From Chitinophagaceae bacterium (GTDB lineage: Bacteria; Bacteroidota; Bacteroidia; Chitinophagales; Chitinophagaceae), in contig JAIEMP010000010.1 in the NCBI GenBank assembly GCA_019752045.1, positions 62,001-126,000 of the forward strand: DNA of 64,000 bases, given 5' to 3'. This document shows positions 52,215 to 61,775 of the stretch, one piece after another. Position 1 is the first letter of the stretch, and each line of letters opens with the position of its first letter. The notes below the pieces were generated by a model. That model worked only from the letters and a program-made list of their open reading frames with translations. It had not been told where the DNA came from and searched no databases. The position numbers and the translations under genes were made by a program.

Positions 52215-53285
52215 CTAGCTAATAAACCCTAACGCCTTAATCAACTCATCAGGCAACAGCGGCATTTTTCTCCGTTCAATTAAATAAGTTGAAAGTGAAG
52301 CCAGGTCTTTAAAAATATAATGTTGCTGCACGGCACCTTCTAAATAACCTGCACCGCTGGTGTTACCTGTTCCCACACGCATGCCAATCATTCGACGCAC
52401 CATTACATAATGTTTGTGTCGCCAACCGGCAAGCCAATGATCAATTTCAATGAGTGTGTCGAGTATTTGAAACGATGTTTGAAACACCGGAAAATCTCTA
52501 TACAACATAATAAACAAGGCGCTGCGCATAGCAGCATCACTAAAGGTTGCGTTGCCGTTGTTGCCGTCCCCACCTACAACTCCAAGAAACTGTTCATCAA
52601 ACGCTGCAAGTTTCTGTTGTTCTCTTTCTGTTAAACTGTTTTGATAAATGGAACGGTAATCGTTCCAGAACGGATGGATCTGTGTTGATGGATGTAATGG
52701 ATTATAACCTTTCCAGAATCTTTCATCAAAAAAAGGCATGCGCTCCAACCATTGATTCACCAGTTGAAGAATGGTAGAGGAAGTTTCAACTGAATTAATT
52801 TCATTAAAATCTGTTTGAGCAAAACCTCCTTCGTTGGTGCGTTTATAATAATCATGTTGGTGACGTTTCTCCATTTTTAATCCAAGCGTTGCCTCAATTA
52901 AACGAAACTGTTTGCTCTGAAAACCGGAAGCTGGAGTAAGCAGATTTCTGAATTCAAGAAAATCAAGGGGAGTCATCGTATCCAGCACCGTTACCTGTTG
53001 GTTCAGCAGTTCAAGTATTTTTGTTACACGTTTTAAACGGTGCCTGCATAAATTCAGGTCTTCACTGTTATCATCTACTTTTTCTTTACTGAATACTTTC
53101 TTTACAAACTCCAGTTCAAAAAGAATTTGTTTAAACCATAATTCATAAGACTGATGAATGATGATAAAAAGCATTTCATCATGAGCAGGCGATTGTCCAG
53201 TTTCAAAGCTCAGCGGATGCTGACTGTCGAGAATTTTTTCCAGTTGCAGGTAGGAGGGATAGTATTGGCCGTTATTTGGAGTCAT
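52215..53285 (-). CDS. Tryptophan 2,3-dioxygenase
   Basis: 356 aa. Motifs of the TDO heme enzyme: HDEMLFIIIHQSYELWFKQILFE near the N-terminus, TPLDFLEFRNLLTPASGFQS, the proximal-heme histidine region AGWRHKHYVMVRRMIG and GTGNTSGAGYLEGA. It oxidises L-Trp to N-formylkynurenine, the first step of the kynurenine route. No kynurenine formamidase or kynureninase gene is nearby in this window. A central loop is somewhat longer than in the shortest bacterial forms. Confidence 0.9.
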   Translation of the reverse strand: MTPNNGQYYPSYLQLEKILDSQHPLSFETGQSPAHDEMLFIIIHQSYELWFKQILFELEFVKKVFSKEKVDDNSEDLNLCRHRLKRVTKILELLNQQVTVLDTMTPLDFLEFRNLLTPASGFQSKQFRLIEATLGLKMEKRHQHDYYKRTNEGGFAQTDFNEINSVETSSTILQLVNQWLERMPFFDERFWKGYNPLHPSTQIHPFWNDYRSIYQNSLTEREQQKLAAFDEQFLGVVGGDGNNGNATFSDAAMRSALFIMLYRDFPVFQTSFQILDTLIEIDHWLAGWRHKHYVMVRRMIGMRVGTGNTSGAGYLEGAVQQHYIFKDLASLSTYLIERRKMPLLPDELIKALGFIS

Positions 53286-53451
53286 GGTTCAACAGTTGTG
53301 TGTGGCAAGGTTAAAGATTTTTAGCGACTTTGCTGATACTGGCACAAGCAATGAGAAACTGTTTAACTGTAATCTGCCTTTTTCGAAAAACACAGTTACT
53401 TTTGCAGTACTCCCCATGTAAGACTGGCTTTATTTTTGTAAATGAATTATC

Positions 53452-54339
53452 ATGCTTAAGAAACCAGTATTCTTCTTTCTCTGTCTTATCACCATTTTTC
53501 AACTTGCTGCACAGGATCTGCGTATCAACCTCTTTGGTGGTATGGCCAACTACAATGGAGATCTGCAGGCAAAGACCATCACTTTCCAACAGGCCCGTTA
53601 CGCTTTAGGTGCATGGGTGAGTTATGATATCAACCCTAAAATCATGTTACGTGGCGGGCTGCATTACGGTATTGTAAGAGCTGAAGACCGTTTTCAGGCA
53701 AATCCACTCAACCGCTTACGTAACCTGAGTTTTGCAACCAATATCTGGGAACTGCAGGCAGGGGCGGAGTATCATTTTTTGGGTATGGATGACAGGATTT
53801 TTTCGCCTTATATTTTTGCAGCAGCTGCCGGGTTTCGTCAAAATCCATATGCATATGATGCTGCAGGCAATAAAGTTTTTTTAAAACCATTATCAACAGA
53901 GGGGCAGGGGCTGGCAGGATATCCTGATCGAAAACCCTACAGTCTTTTTCAGTTTGCAGTACCGGTTGGTTTGGGCGTACGGATGGTATTAACAGACAGA
54001 ATAGATGTTGGAGCTGAATTCGGTTATCGAAAAACATTTACCGATTATATGGATGATGTAAGCCGTTCTTACATTGATCAGAATACTTTACTGCAGGCCC
54101 GTGGACCCAAAGCCGTTGAAATGGCTTTCCGCACTCCCGAACTGCCCGATCATACAACTGATCCGTATCCCGTTGATCTGGAAAAACGGGGCGGTTCGCA
54201 ATTCAAAGACAATTATTATTTTTTGGGAGTTACGCTTACGTATCGTTTAACAGGTGGCGATAAAATGAATGGAGGCAAAGCTTCCGGAAGAGGAGGAAAA
54301 CGAAGGTCGGGTATAGGTTGCCCAACCAATGTTTATTAA
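53452..54339 (+). CDS. DUF6089 (PorG-like) outer-membrane protein
   Basis: 295 aa, signal peptide MLKKPVFFFLCLITIFQLAAQ. Opening INLFGGMANYNGDLQ, LRGGLHYGIVRAEDR, WELQAGAEYHFLG and SPYIFAAAAGFRQNPYA follow the DUF6089 pattern; the family includes PorG of the type IX secretion system. A basic tail with two Gly-rich runs and one Cys (GGKRRSGIGCPTNVY) follows the last strand. Whether it is PorG itself cannot be decided here. A TACTTTTG box (53397) and a TATTTTTG box (53431) upstream are promoter candidates. Confidence 0.78.
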   Translation: MLKKPVFFFLCLITIFQLAAQDLRINLFGGMANYNGDLQAKTITFQQARYALGAWVSYDINPKIMLRGGLHYGIVRAEDRFQANPLNRLRNLSFATNIWELQAGAEYHFLGMDDRIFSPYIFAAAAGFRQNPYAYDAAGNKVFLKPLSTEGQGLAGYPDRKPYSLFQFAVPVGLGVRMVLTDRIDVGAEFGYRKTFTDYMDDVSRSYIDQNTLLQARGPKAVEMAFRTPELPDHTTDPYPVDLEKRGGSQFKDNYYFLGVTLTYRLTGGDKMNGGKASGRGGKRRSGIGCPTNVY

Positions 54340-54399
54340 TCCATTTACAGACAGATAAGCCTTCCTTTTTTCTTATCCACAAACGCAATTAATTTGTTG

Positions 54400-54430
54400 A
54401 AAAACAGCCAAAATAAAGGCTGTTTTTCTG
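54400..54430 (+). terminator. Intrinsic terminator before gyrA
   Basis: Perfect 10 bp stem AAAAACAGCC (54400-54409) and GGCTGTTTTT (54418-54427), 8 nt loop, followed by CTG. Confidence 0.88.
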
Positions 54431-54452
54431 TTTCGGTACCCTTGGTTTTTGG

Positions 54453-54460
54453 TATCTTTG
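54453..54460 (+). promoter_or_regulatory. Candidate -7 box (TATCTTTG) of gyrA
   Basis: Exact TAnnTTTG match, 17 bp upstream of the gyrA ATG; TTTCG at 54431 is a near match to the -33 element at plausible spacing. It implies a very short 5' leader. Confidence 0.55.
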
Positions 54461-54477
54461 GCAGCCTAAATTAAGCT

Positions 54478-57060
54478 ATGGATCAAATTGAAAATTTAAT
54501 GGATAACAGTCAGGATAATAACGGACGAATTATACCCGTAAATATCGAAGAGCAAATGAAAACCGCTTACATTGATTATTCAATGTCGGTGATCGTTGGC
54601 CGTGCTTTGCCCGATATCAGAGATGGTTTAAAACCCGTTCACCGTCGTATTCTTTACGCCATGAATGAGCTGGGTTTGCAATACAACAAATCATATAAGA
54701 AAAGTGCAAGAGTGGTGGGTGAGGTGCTGGGTAAGTATCATCCGCATGGCGATGGTTCTGTGTACGATGCCATGGTACGTATGGCTCAGGAATGGAGCAT
54801 GCGTTATACCTTGGTTGATGGGCAGGGTAACTTTGGAAACCAGGATGGTGACGGACCTGCTGCTATGCGTTACACCGAGGTGCGTATGGAACGCCTCACG
54901 GAAAGTATGATGGAAGATATTGACAAAGAAACAGTCGACTTTCAGCCCAACTTTGATGAATCTGAAAGAGAACCTTCTGTTTTACCTGCACGGATTCCAC
55001 TCTTATTAGTAAATGGTTCAAGTGGTATTGCCGTAGGTATGGCCACCAACATGATGCCGCATAACCTGAGCGAAGCCATTGATGGTTGTGTTGCTTATAT
55101 TGATAACAAAGAAATTACGATTGATGAACTGATGAAGTTTGTAAAAGCTCCTGACTTTCCAACAGCAGGAACTATTTACGGTATGGAAGGCATTAAGGCC
55201 GGTTATCATTTTGGAAGAGGCAGGGTGGTGTTGCGTGGTAAACTAACCATCGAAACAAAAACCAGCGGAAGAGAACAGATCATTATTACCGAAGTGCCTT
55301 ATCAGGTAAACCGTGATGCGTTAACAGATAAAATTGGTCAGTTAGTTAACAATAAGCAGATCGAGGGGATTGTTCATGTAAACAACGAGAGTAATCAGAA
55401 AGAAGGAACAAGAATTGTAATTGATCTCAAACGTGATGCAGTTGCCAATGTGATCGTTAATCAACTCTACAAATTTACCGAGTTACAGACTTCTTATGGT
55501 ATCAACAATGTTGCACTGGTAAAAGGAAGACCAAAAACTTTAAACCTTAAAGATCTCATTGCAGAGTTTGTTGAGTTCCGTCATGAAGTAGTTATTCGCC
55601 GTGCTAAATACGAACTGCGTAAAGCACAGGAACGTGCACATATCTTACAGGGTTATCTTATTGCGTTAGATCATCTGGATGAAGTAATTAAACTCATCCG
55701 CAATTCAGCAACACCCGATCTGGCAAAAGAAAACCTGATCAATGCAGGATGGGGATTGGATGAAATTCAGGCAAAAGCCATACTGGAACTGCGTTTACAA
55801 CGCTTAACCGGAATGGAAAGAGACAAGATTAAGCATGAGTATGATGAGTTAATGAAGCTGATTGCTCATTTAAATGAATTACTCAGCAACGAACACATGC
55901 GTTTTGAACTCATTAAAACCGAACTGCTCGAATTAAAAGCAAGATTTGGTGATGAGCGTAAAACAGAGATCACTTATCTGGATGATGAAGTAAGAATTGA
56001 AGATCTGATTAAAGAAGAAGATGTGGTGATTACCATCTCACATCATGGTTATATTAAACGTACATCAGCTTCAGAATACCGTCAACAACGTCGTGGAGGC
56101 AGGGGAGCCATTGGCAGTAAAACAAGAGAAGAAGATTATGTAGAACATCTCTTTGTTGCATCAACTCATCATACCTTATTATTCTTTACTGAAAAGGGCA
56201 GATGTTACTGGCTGAAGAGTTATGAAATTCCCGAAGGCGATAAAACAAGCAAGGGCCGTGCAATTCAAAACCTCATGCAATTACCGCCGGATGATAAGGT
56301 GAGAGCCATTATTGATGTAAAAAATCTGGACGATGAAGAATTTGTAAAGAATCATTACATTGTACTTTGCACCAGAAAAGGAATTATTAAAAAGACGCTT
56401 TTAGAAGATTTTAGCAGACGTCGTGCAACCGGAGTGAATGCTATTACCATCGTAGAGGGCGATCAGTTATTAGAAGCTAAGATGACAGATGGCAACAGTG
56501 AAATTATGATGGCCGTTAAAAGTGGAAGAGCCATCCGTTTCCCTGAAGCGAAAGTAAGAGCAACCGGTCGTGGTGCAATTGGTGTTGCAGGTATTGAAGT
56601 GGATGATGAAAAAGATGAGGTAGTTGGAATGATTTGTGTAAATAAAGATGATACGTCAAGAACCGTGTTGGTTGTAAGTGAAAAAGGATATGGCAAGCGT
56701 ACCGCATTTGAAGAGTACCGCATGACCAACAGGGGAGGAAAAGGAGTAAAGACTATTAATGTTACTGAAAAAACAGGAGCGTTGGTTGGTTTACTGGAAG
56801 TAACGGAAAAAGAAGATCTCATGATCAGTTGTAAGAGCGGTGTAACCATACGCATGAAGATGAACCAGATCAGCGAGCAGGGAAGAGCAACGCAAGGAGT
56901 TAAACTGATCAGGGTAGATGAAGGAGATGAAATTGCAGCTCTTACCCGTTTAGATGACAGTAATGAAGAAGACGAAATGATTACAGATATAAATGAAACC
57001 GGAGAATCAACCGATACAACCGGAACAACAGAAACCGCTGAAACACCTGATAATCAGTAA
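54478..57060 (+). CDS. gyrA: DNA gyrase subunit A
   Basis: 860 aa. Breakage-reunion domain with the quinolone-region helix [16 protein letters not shown] (S94, D97, susceptible-type) and catalytic Y132 in [10 protein letters not shown]. The C-terminal pinwheel carries the gyrase-specific GyrA box QRRGGRG (about 537-543), which separates it from the parC at 9364. The acidic Thr/Glu-rich C-terminal tail (from about 838) is typical. With GyrB (outside this window) it introduces negative supercoils. Its own promoter and an upstream terminator suggest independent transcription. Confidence 0.96.
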   Translation: MDQIENLMDNSQDNNGRIIPVNIEEQMKTAYIDYSMSVIVGRALPDIRDGLKPVHRRILYAMNELGLQYNKSYKKSARVVGEVLGKYHPHGDGSVYDAMVRMAQEWSMRYTLVDGQGNFGNQDGDGPAAMRYTEVRMERLTESMMEDIDKETVDFQPNFDESEREPSVLPARIPLLLVNGSSGIAVGMATNMMPHNLSEAIDGCVAYIDNKEITIDELMKFVKAPDFPTAGTIYGMEGIKAGYHFGRGRVVLRGKLTIETKTSGREQIIITEVPYQVNRDALTDKIGQLVNNKQIEGIVHVNNESNQKEGTRIVIDLKRDAVANVIVNQLYKFTELQTSYGINNVALVKGRPKTLNLKDLIAEFVEFRHEVVIRRAKYELRKAQERAHILQGYLIALDHLDEVIKLIRNSATPDLAKENLINAGWGLDEIQAKAILELRLQRLTGMERDKIKHEYDELMKLIAHLNELLSNEHMRFELIKTELLELKARFGDERKTEITYLDDEVRIEDLIKEEDVVITISHHGYIKRTSASEYRQQRRGGRGAIGSKTREEDYVEHLFVASTHHTLLFFTEKGRCYWLKSYEIPEGDKTSKGRAIQNLMQLPPDDKVRAIIDVKNLDDEEFVKNHYIVLCTRKGIIKKTLLEDFSRRRATGVNAITIVEGDQLLEAKMTDGNSEIMMAVKSGRAIRFPEAKVRATGRGAIGVAGIEVDDEKDEVVGMICVNKDDTSRTVLVVSEKGYGKRTAFEEYRMTNRGGKGVKTINVTEKTGALVGLLEVTEKEDLMISCKSGVTIRMKMNQISEQGRATQGVKLIRVDEGDEIAALTRLDDSNEEDEMITDINETGESTDTTGTTETAETPDNQ

Positions 57061-57093
57061 ACGGAACTATTAATTCTCAAATAAAAAGGAAAA

Positions 57094-58356
57094 ATGAAAA
57101 AATTTCTTTTCTCAGCGATTGCTGTTATGTTTTGCCTGGCTGCATCAGCACAGGATATGAAAAAAGTACGTGGCTTTTTCGATAAAAAAGATTGGGTAAA
57201 AGCGAAAGAATCCATTGACCTTACCCTTGCCAACGAAAAAGAACAAAAGAACTGGGAGGCATGGTACTATAAAGGATTGATTTATGCACAAATTTCAAAA
57301 GACCCCAATCTGAAAGGAACTTTGCCCGATGGCTGGATGCAATCGTTCAATGCGTATCAGAAATCAATGGAGCTGGATCCCAAACAAGCCGAAGCTTTTA
57401 TGGCCATCCGCAGCTATCCGGTTTTTGATAACTATCTGGAATTACAACGTGAGGGCAATAAGTTTTATAACGATAAAGTATATGCCAGTGCGCTTGAATT
57501 ATATAAGCAGGCCGATCAGGTAGGCCGTTTCATTTACAAAAACAAATGGGCACTGAGTGAAGTAGATACCATTCTGTATTACTATGCCGGCGCAGCTGCC
57601 ATGCAGGTAGAAAAAATGGACGAAGCCATTGCGTATTTTCAAAAGATATGTGATGCAGGAATTGGTGGCGAAGGATTTGATGTTTGCTACCGTTATGTAA
57701 CCTATCATTACGACAGCAAGAAAGACGAAGCAAACGCACAGAAGTATGCTGCATTAGGACGTAAATTATATCCTGCCGATACATACTATGATAAACTTGA
57801 TCTGGATAAAATTAAAAAGCAAGGTGTAGGCCCCGATCTTTTTAAACAGTATGAAGTTGTGCTTGAAAAAGAACCCAAGGATTATGAAATGCGGTACGAT
57901 TATGCAGCCGAAATGTTTAACTGGTTGTACATGGATCAAAAAGCACCAGCCGATCAGAAGCAGGTGTATTTTGAAAAAATTGTTGCTCAGTTAAAAACCT
58001 GTATTTCAGTAGATCCTAAGCAGCCCGATGCACATTTATTACTCGGTAAAACCTATTTTAATGAAGCTGCTGCTATTCAGGATGAACTGAAATTGGTGAA
58101 GGGTACAACACCCGCCGATACGCAGAAGAAAGCAGACCTGAAGAAGAAAATGGAAGAAAAGATGAAAGAAGCCCTGCCATATCTGGAAGGATCTCTGGCA
58201 ATTTATGAAGCAATGTCTGCAGATCAAATGAAAGATAAGCGTACAAAGAACGAATACAAGACTACACTGTATTTGTTAACTGATGCCAATCGTTTTGTGG
58301 GTAATACAGAAAAGGAAAAAGCATACCAGAAAAAATATGATGCGTTGAATCAATAA
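57094..58356 (+). CDS. Periplasmic tetratricopeptide-repeat protein
   Basis: 420 aa with signal peptide (MKKFLFSAIAVMFCLAASAQ). TPR-like helix pairs run through the protein, for example WYYKGLIYAQISKDPN, AFNAYQKSMELDPK-type spacing, YYAGAAAMQVEKMDEAIAYFQKI, and DAHLLLGKTYFNEAAAIQDEL. A Lys/Glu-rich helix (ADLKKKMEEKMKEALPYL) precedes the end. Probably a scaffold in the periplasm. It begins 33 bp after gyrA without a terminator between, so it may be partly co-transcribed. Confidence 0.83.
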   Translation: MKKFLFSAIAVMFCLAASAQDMKKVRGFFDKKDWVKAKESIDLTLANEKEQKNWEAWYYKGLIYAQISKDPNLKGTLPDGWMQSFNAYQKSMELDPKQAEAFMAIRSYPVFDNYLELQREGNKFYNDKVYASALELYKQADQVGRFIYKNKWALSEVDTILYYYAGAAAMQVEKMDEAIAYFQKICDAGIGGEGFDVCYRYVTYHYDSKKDEANAQKYAALGRKLYPADTYYDKLDLDKIKKQGVGPDLFKQYEVVLEKEPKDYEMRYDYAAEMFNWLYMDQKAPADQKQVYFEKIVAQLKTCISVDPKQPDAHLLLGKTYFNEAAAIQDELKLVKGTTPADTQKKADLKKKMEEKMKEALPYLEGSLAIYEAMSADQMKDKRTKNEYKTTLYLLTDANRFVGNTEKEKAYQKKYDALNQ

Positions 58357-58374
58357 GATTTCGCATCTCAGATG

Positions 58375-58403
58375 AAAGGCTGTCCAAACGGACGGCCTTT
58401 TTC
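58375..58403 (+). terminator. Intrinsic terminator after the TPR gene
   Basis: Arms AAAGGCTGTCC (58375-58385) and GGACGGCCTTT (58390-58400) with one G-U pair, AAAC loop, then TTC. A frame from 58372 runs through it, which is one reason to start the next gene at 58429. Confidence 0.85.
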
Positions 58404-58428
58404 TTTACATTTAATCAAAGAAAAAAAC

Positions 58429-59022
58429 ATGTCGTTATTATTGAACAGATCTGTATTTGGTAACCCTGCAAATACAGGAAATGTTTTAAGCCGGGAAGAA
58501 GCAATGCAACTGCTGAATGATTGGGTAAAGAATGAACGCCTGCAACTGCATATGAAACAGGTAGCTCATTTAATGAAATGCTGGGCTGCAGAAAAAGAAG
58601 GATTCGATGAAGCCGCACAATGGCGTTGGGAAATGGCCGGACTGCTGCACGATGCAGATTGGGATCAGTGGCCTGATTTGCATTGCAAAAAAATTATTGA
58701 AGAACTGGAAGCCAGAAATATTGATCCCGAAATCATCCGTGCCATTGCCAGCCACGGGCCCAATCATTTTGGTGTAGAACCTGAAACGAAGATGGACAAA
58801 ATGTTATTTGCCTTTGATGAATTAAGCGGATTGATTCATGCATATTCGTTGATGCGCCCCGAAGGCTATACCGGCATGGAACTGAAAGGCGTGAAGAAAC
58901 GCTTAAAAGAAAAAAGTTTTGCAGCAAATGTAAACAGGGAAGAGATTGCTGATGCTATGAACAGGGCCGGGGTTGAATTGGATGTAATTATTCAGTTTAT
59001 TATTGAGAGGCAGCAAATGTGA
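58429..59022 (+). CDS. HD domain-containing predicted hydrolase
   Basis: 197 aa from the ATG at 58429 (MSLLLNRSVFGNPANTG); the longer frame would overlap the terminator hairpin. Metal-binding HD-domain features: LHMKQVAHLMK with the first His, MAGLLHDADWDQWP (HD pair), and AIASHGPNHFG with a further His; DELSGLIHAYSLMRPEG follows. It matches the COG2316-type HD hydrolases. Substrate unknown, probably a nucleotide or phosphoester. Confidence 0.85.
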   Translation: MSLLLNRSVFGNPANTGNVLSREEAMQLLNDWVKNERLQLHMKQVAHLMKCWAAEKEGFDEAAQWRWEMAGLLHDADWDQWPDLHCKKIIEELEARNIDPEIIRAIASHGPNHFGVEPETKMDKMLFAFDELSGLIHAYSLMRPEGYTGMELKGVKKRLKEKSFAANVNREEIADAMNRAGVELDVIIQFIIERQQM

Positions 59023-59075
59023 GAAATAAATTGTCTAATAATTGCTTAACATAATATTAATTATACGATAAATTA

Positions 59076-60047
59076 TCATTTGAAAAAGGAAAGCTCTTCG
59101 GAAAGATCAAGTTGTGGATGGGACTCTGCAATGGCCATTGTCTTTTCAAGCTGTTGTTTTAGGAACTGCTGATGTTGTTTTGAACCCGGGTGAAACGGTT
59201 TGTGATTTTTTGCAGTAACTATTTGCCGGATCTCTTTCATGAGTTCAAGCGTTGGTTCCCGAAACGCATACGTTGCAAATTGTTCCATTACAAATTGCGT
59301 GGCTGCATAATTGGGATGCGCCAGGTCAATATCATAAAACCGGTAATCCCGCAGAACATCGATCACTAATTCATAAGCCGGGAAATAAAACAAACGATCA
59401 AATTTATTCACCAGGTGATGAACCGTTTCCAGCAAGCGGGCCTTGCTGCGGTTATTGTCAACAACCCCGTCTCTTAAATGCCGTACAGGGCTAATGGTAA
59501 ATATGATCTTCAACTTGGGATTTGCATGAAACAACTGATGCATGGTATTATCCAGGCTGGCAATCTGTTCATCAATGGGCAGCAGATATTTATCAAACCA
59601 CTGAGCCGGTGCTTTATGACAGTTAGCAACAAAACGTTGCTCTTCTTTTAATTTATATACAAAGGAAGAACCGAGCGATATAATTAGCCAGTCGGCCTGC
59701 TTAATAAAATCATGTGCTGCCTGTTGTGATTGGTTAATCAATGCTAAAGTTTTTTGCTGATCGGGGTTTGAAAAACGGCTGTGATGATCCCAGCTCTGCC
59801 ACAACTCATTATATTGAAACAGATCCTGTTCTGTGTACTGCTGTTGCTGTAAATAAGAAACCAAACTCCTGCAAACACTCATTGGCTCAAACAATATACC
59901 ATTGGGGTTTTGAAGTGTATGAAATTTTAACTCCTGCAGATTATTGCCGATATGCTCCGTAAAACAACTGCCAAGCAGCAGAATCTTATGCTGATACGTA
60001 ATGGGCATCGGCAACGGTTTGATATCAATATGCGTAAGAAAATTCAT
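59076..60047 (-). CDS. GSCFA domain-containing protein
   Basis: 323 aa. The naming motif LLLGSCFTEHIGNNL is near the N-terminus (about residues 24-38); further blocks NPNGILFEPMSVCRSL, DWLIISLGSSFVY and FTISPVRHLRDGVVDNNRSKARLL follow the family. The fold resembles SGNH/GDSL esterases; the Ser in GSCF is the probable nucleophile. In Bacteroidetes the substrate is not established. It overlaps the HMG-CoA lyase-like gene by one base, so they are co-transcribed. Confidence 0.88.
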   Translation of the reverse strand: MNFLTHIDIKPLPMPITYQHKILLLGSCFTEHIGNNLQELKFHTLQNPNGILFEPMSVCRSLVSYLQQQQYTEQDLFQYNELWQSWDHHSRFSNPDQQKTLALINQSQQAAHDFIKQADWLIISLGSSFVYKLKEEQRFVANCHKAPAQWFDKYLLPIDEQIASLDNTMHQLFHANPKLKIIFTISPVRHLRDGVVDNNRSKARLLETVHHLVNKFDRLFYFPAYELVIDVLRDYRFYDIDLAHPNYAATQFVMEQFATYAFREPTLELMKEIRQIVTAKNHKPFHPGSKQHQQFLKQQLEKTMAIAESHPQLDLSEELSFFK

Positions 60048-60910
60048 CAGCTGAAAATTTCACCTGCCAGCAGCAGGCTTTTTTGTAATGCTTCTTGATT
60101 TAAATGTAGTGAGGTTGTTCCTTCAAAAAATGGAATCATCTTTTCAGTATCCATATTACCAACCAGTTCATCATTGGCCATGGGACAACCGCCGATTCCT
60201 TTTAATGCTCCATCAAAACGTTTGCAACCGGCTTTATATGCTGCTGCTAATTTTTCTTCCCAATTCAATGAAGTGGAATGTAAATGCACGCCAATTTCTG
60301 TGTCTGGTAATTTTTGAATTAAAGTAGAAGTGATTTGATGCACCTGTTCAGCAGTTGCAATACCAACTGTATCTGCCAGCGATAAAATTTCAATATCTAA
60401 CGCAACCAGTTGCTTTGCCCAATGGGTAACGATTTCATCGTTCCAGGGATCGCTATAAGGATTTCCAAAACCCATAGATAAATAAACCACCAGTTGCTTT
60501 TTGTTCTTTACACAAAGCTCCTTAATAGTTTCAACCCGTTTCAATGATTCGCTGATGGAACTGTTTGTATTGCGTTGCTGAAAGGTTTCTGAAACAGAAA
60601 AAGGAAAACCAAGATAACTGATTTCATCAAATACGACCGCATCTTCAGCTCCACGTTCATTTGCTACTATTGCAAGAAGTTTTGATTTGGATTTTGAAAT
60701 TTGGATTTTGGAGATTACTTCTTTCGTGTCGGCCATTTGCGGAATTGCTTTGGCTGAAACAAAACTTCCGAAGTCAATGGTATCAAAACCCACCTGCAGC
60801 AAAGCATTGATGTATTCAATCTTTTTTTCGGTAGGAATAAATGTTTTCCAACCCTGCATGGCATCACGGGGGCATTCAATGAGCTTAATATGTTCAGCTT
60901 GTTTGTTCAA
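60047..60910 (-). CDS. Hydroxymethylglutaryl-CoA lyase-like enzyme (HMGL family)
   Basis: 287 aa TIM barrel. Substrate and metal motifs: LIECPRDAMQGWKTFIP (R15, D16), VGFDTIDFGSFVSAKAIPQMADT, the metal-binding VHLHSTS, and the active-site Cys loop GGCPMANDELVG. It cleaves HMG-CoA to acetoacetate and acetyl-CoA in leucine breakdown, or a similar acyl-CoA substrate. Residues about 66-76 (SKIQISKSKSK) are encoded by a low-complexity repeat (60680-60713) and look like an in-frame insertion. Overlaps the GSCFA gene by 1 nt. Confidence 0.85.
   Translation of the reverse strand: MNKQAEHIKLIECPRDAMQGWKTFIPTEKKIEYINALLQVGFDTIDFGSFVSAKAIPQMADTKEVISKIQISKSKSKLLAIVANERGAEDAVVFDEISYLGFPFSVSETFQQRNTNSSISESLKRVETIKELCVKNKKQLVVYLSMGFGNPYSDPWNDEIVTHWAKQLVALDIEILSLADTVGIATAEQVHQITSTLIQKLPDTEIGVHLHSTSLNWEEKLAAAYKAGCKRFDGALKGIGGCPMANDELVGNMDTEKMIPFFEGTTSLHLNQEALQKSLLLAGEIFS
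60680..60713. repeat. Low-complexity TTTGGATTTTGAAATT-type repeat inside the HMGL gene
   Basis: Repeated GATTTGGATTTTGAAATTTG and GGATTTTGGAG words, in frame, encoding a Lys/Ser/Ile-rich run. Compositionally similar to the TTGGATTTGGATTT words in the 18.7-18.9 kb repeats. Confidence 0.5.
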
Positions 60911-60912
60911 GA

Positions 60913-61677
60913 TCAGATCCGTTGTTTCATTGTTTCATACAATATCATACCTGTAGCAACACTTACATTTAAACTTTCAAAATCTCCTTTCATGGGGATT
61001 TTGAAAGTTTCATCACATATTTTCATGAGGCCCGGGAAAACACCTTTCTCCTCCCCTCCCATTACAATAGCGCAAGGTTCTTTAAAGTCGCAATCGTAAA
61101 CGGCTTTTGTTGCGGTCATTTCACTGGCTAATACTTTAATGCCATTCAAATGAAGATCATCCACTGCTTTCATTAAACTGTTTACTCTGCAAACAGCAAT
61201 TAACTCTAATGCACCGGCGCTGGTTAAAACAGCATCTTCATTTAAAGCGCCAACTCCTTTGTCGGGAATAATGATGGCCTGTACACCACAACAATAAGCT
61301 GTGCGTGCAATACCACCAATGTTGCGGATATCAGTAATCCCATCCAGAATTAAAAACAACGGCACTTCACCTTTATCAACTACCCATGAGATCACTTGCT
61401 GCAGATCCTGGTAACGGATCTTGGAAAGCTGTGCAATAATTCCTTCATGATCGGGCATGTTAAAACCATTCAGCTTTTCAACAGGCACTTTATTCACAGG
61501 AATATTTTGTTGAAAAGCAAGCTTCTTAATCTCTTCAATCACATCGCCATACAGATTATTGTGCACATAGATTTTATCTAACGGCTTGCCCTCTTGCAAA
61601 GCTTCCAGTACCGGAATTCGTCCGGCAATTAATGTTGATTTTTTAGGCCGCTGTTGTTTTTGTCTGAATTGTTTCAC
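60913..61677 (-). CDS. rlmB: 23S rRNA 2'-O-ribose methyltransferase, SpoU/TrmH (RlmB-like)
   Basis: 254 aa from the GTG at 61677 (MKQFRQKQQRPKKSTLIAGRIPVLEAL). The frame to 61758 crosses the metK terminator and is rejected. N-terminal substrate-binding domain with IAGRIPVLEAL; SPOUT knot motifs 1 LFLILDGITDIRNIGGIARTA, 2 CAIVMGGEEKGVFPGLM and 3 IPMKGDFESLNVSVATGMILYE. It methylates a ribose 2'-OH, probably G2251 of 23S rRNA. Other SpoU targets cannot be excluded. It lies 2 nt upstream of the HMGL gene. Confidence 0.87.
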   Translation of the reverse strand: MKQFRQKQQRPKKSTLIAGRIPVLEALQEGKPLDKIYVHNNLYGDVIEEIKKLAFQQNIPVNKVPVEKLNGFNMPDHEGIIAQLSKIRYQDLQQVISWVVDKGEVPLFLILDGITDIRNIGGIARTAYCCGVQAIIIPDKGVGALNEDAVLTSAGALELIAVCRVNSLMKAVDDLHLNGIKVLASEMTATKAVYDCDFKEPCAIVMGGEEKGVFPGLMKICDETFKIPMKGDFESLNVSVATGMILYETMKQRI

Positions 61678-61699
61678 TTTGCAAAGAAAAGATTTATCA

Positions 61700-61738
61700 A
61701 ATAAAAAACCCTGCAAGAGTTGTAAACCTGCAGGGTCT
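61700..61738 (-). terminator. Intrinsic terminator of metK
   Basis: Stem ACCCTGCA (about 61709-61716) and TGCAGGGT (about 61730-61737), loop 13 nt; on the minus strand followed by TTTTTTATTTG. It separates metK from rlmB. Confidence 0.85.
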
Positions 61739-61775
61739 AAAATTTTTCCTGTATGCACAGGAAAGTTCCAGGGGG

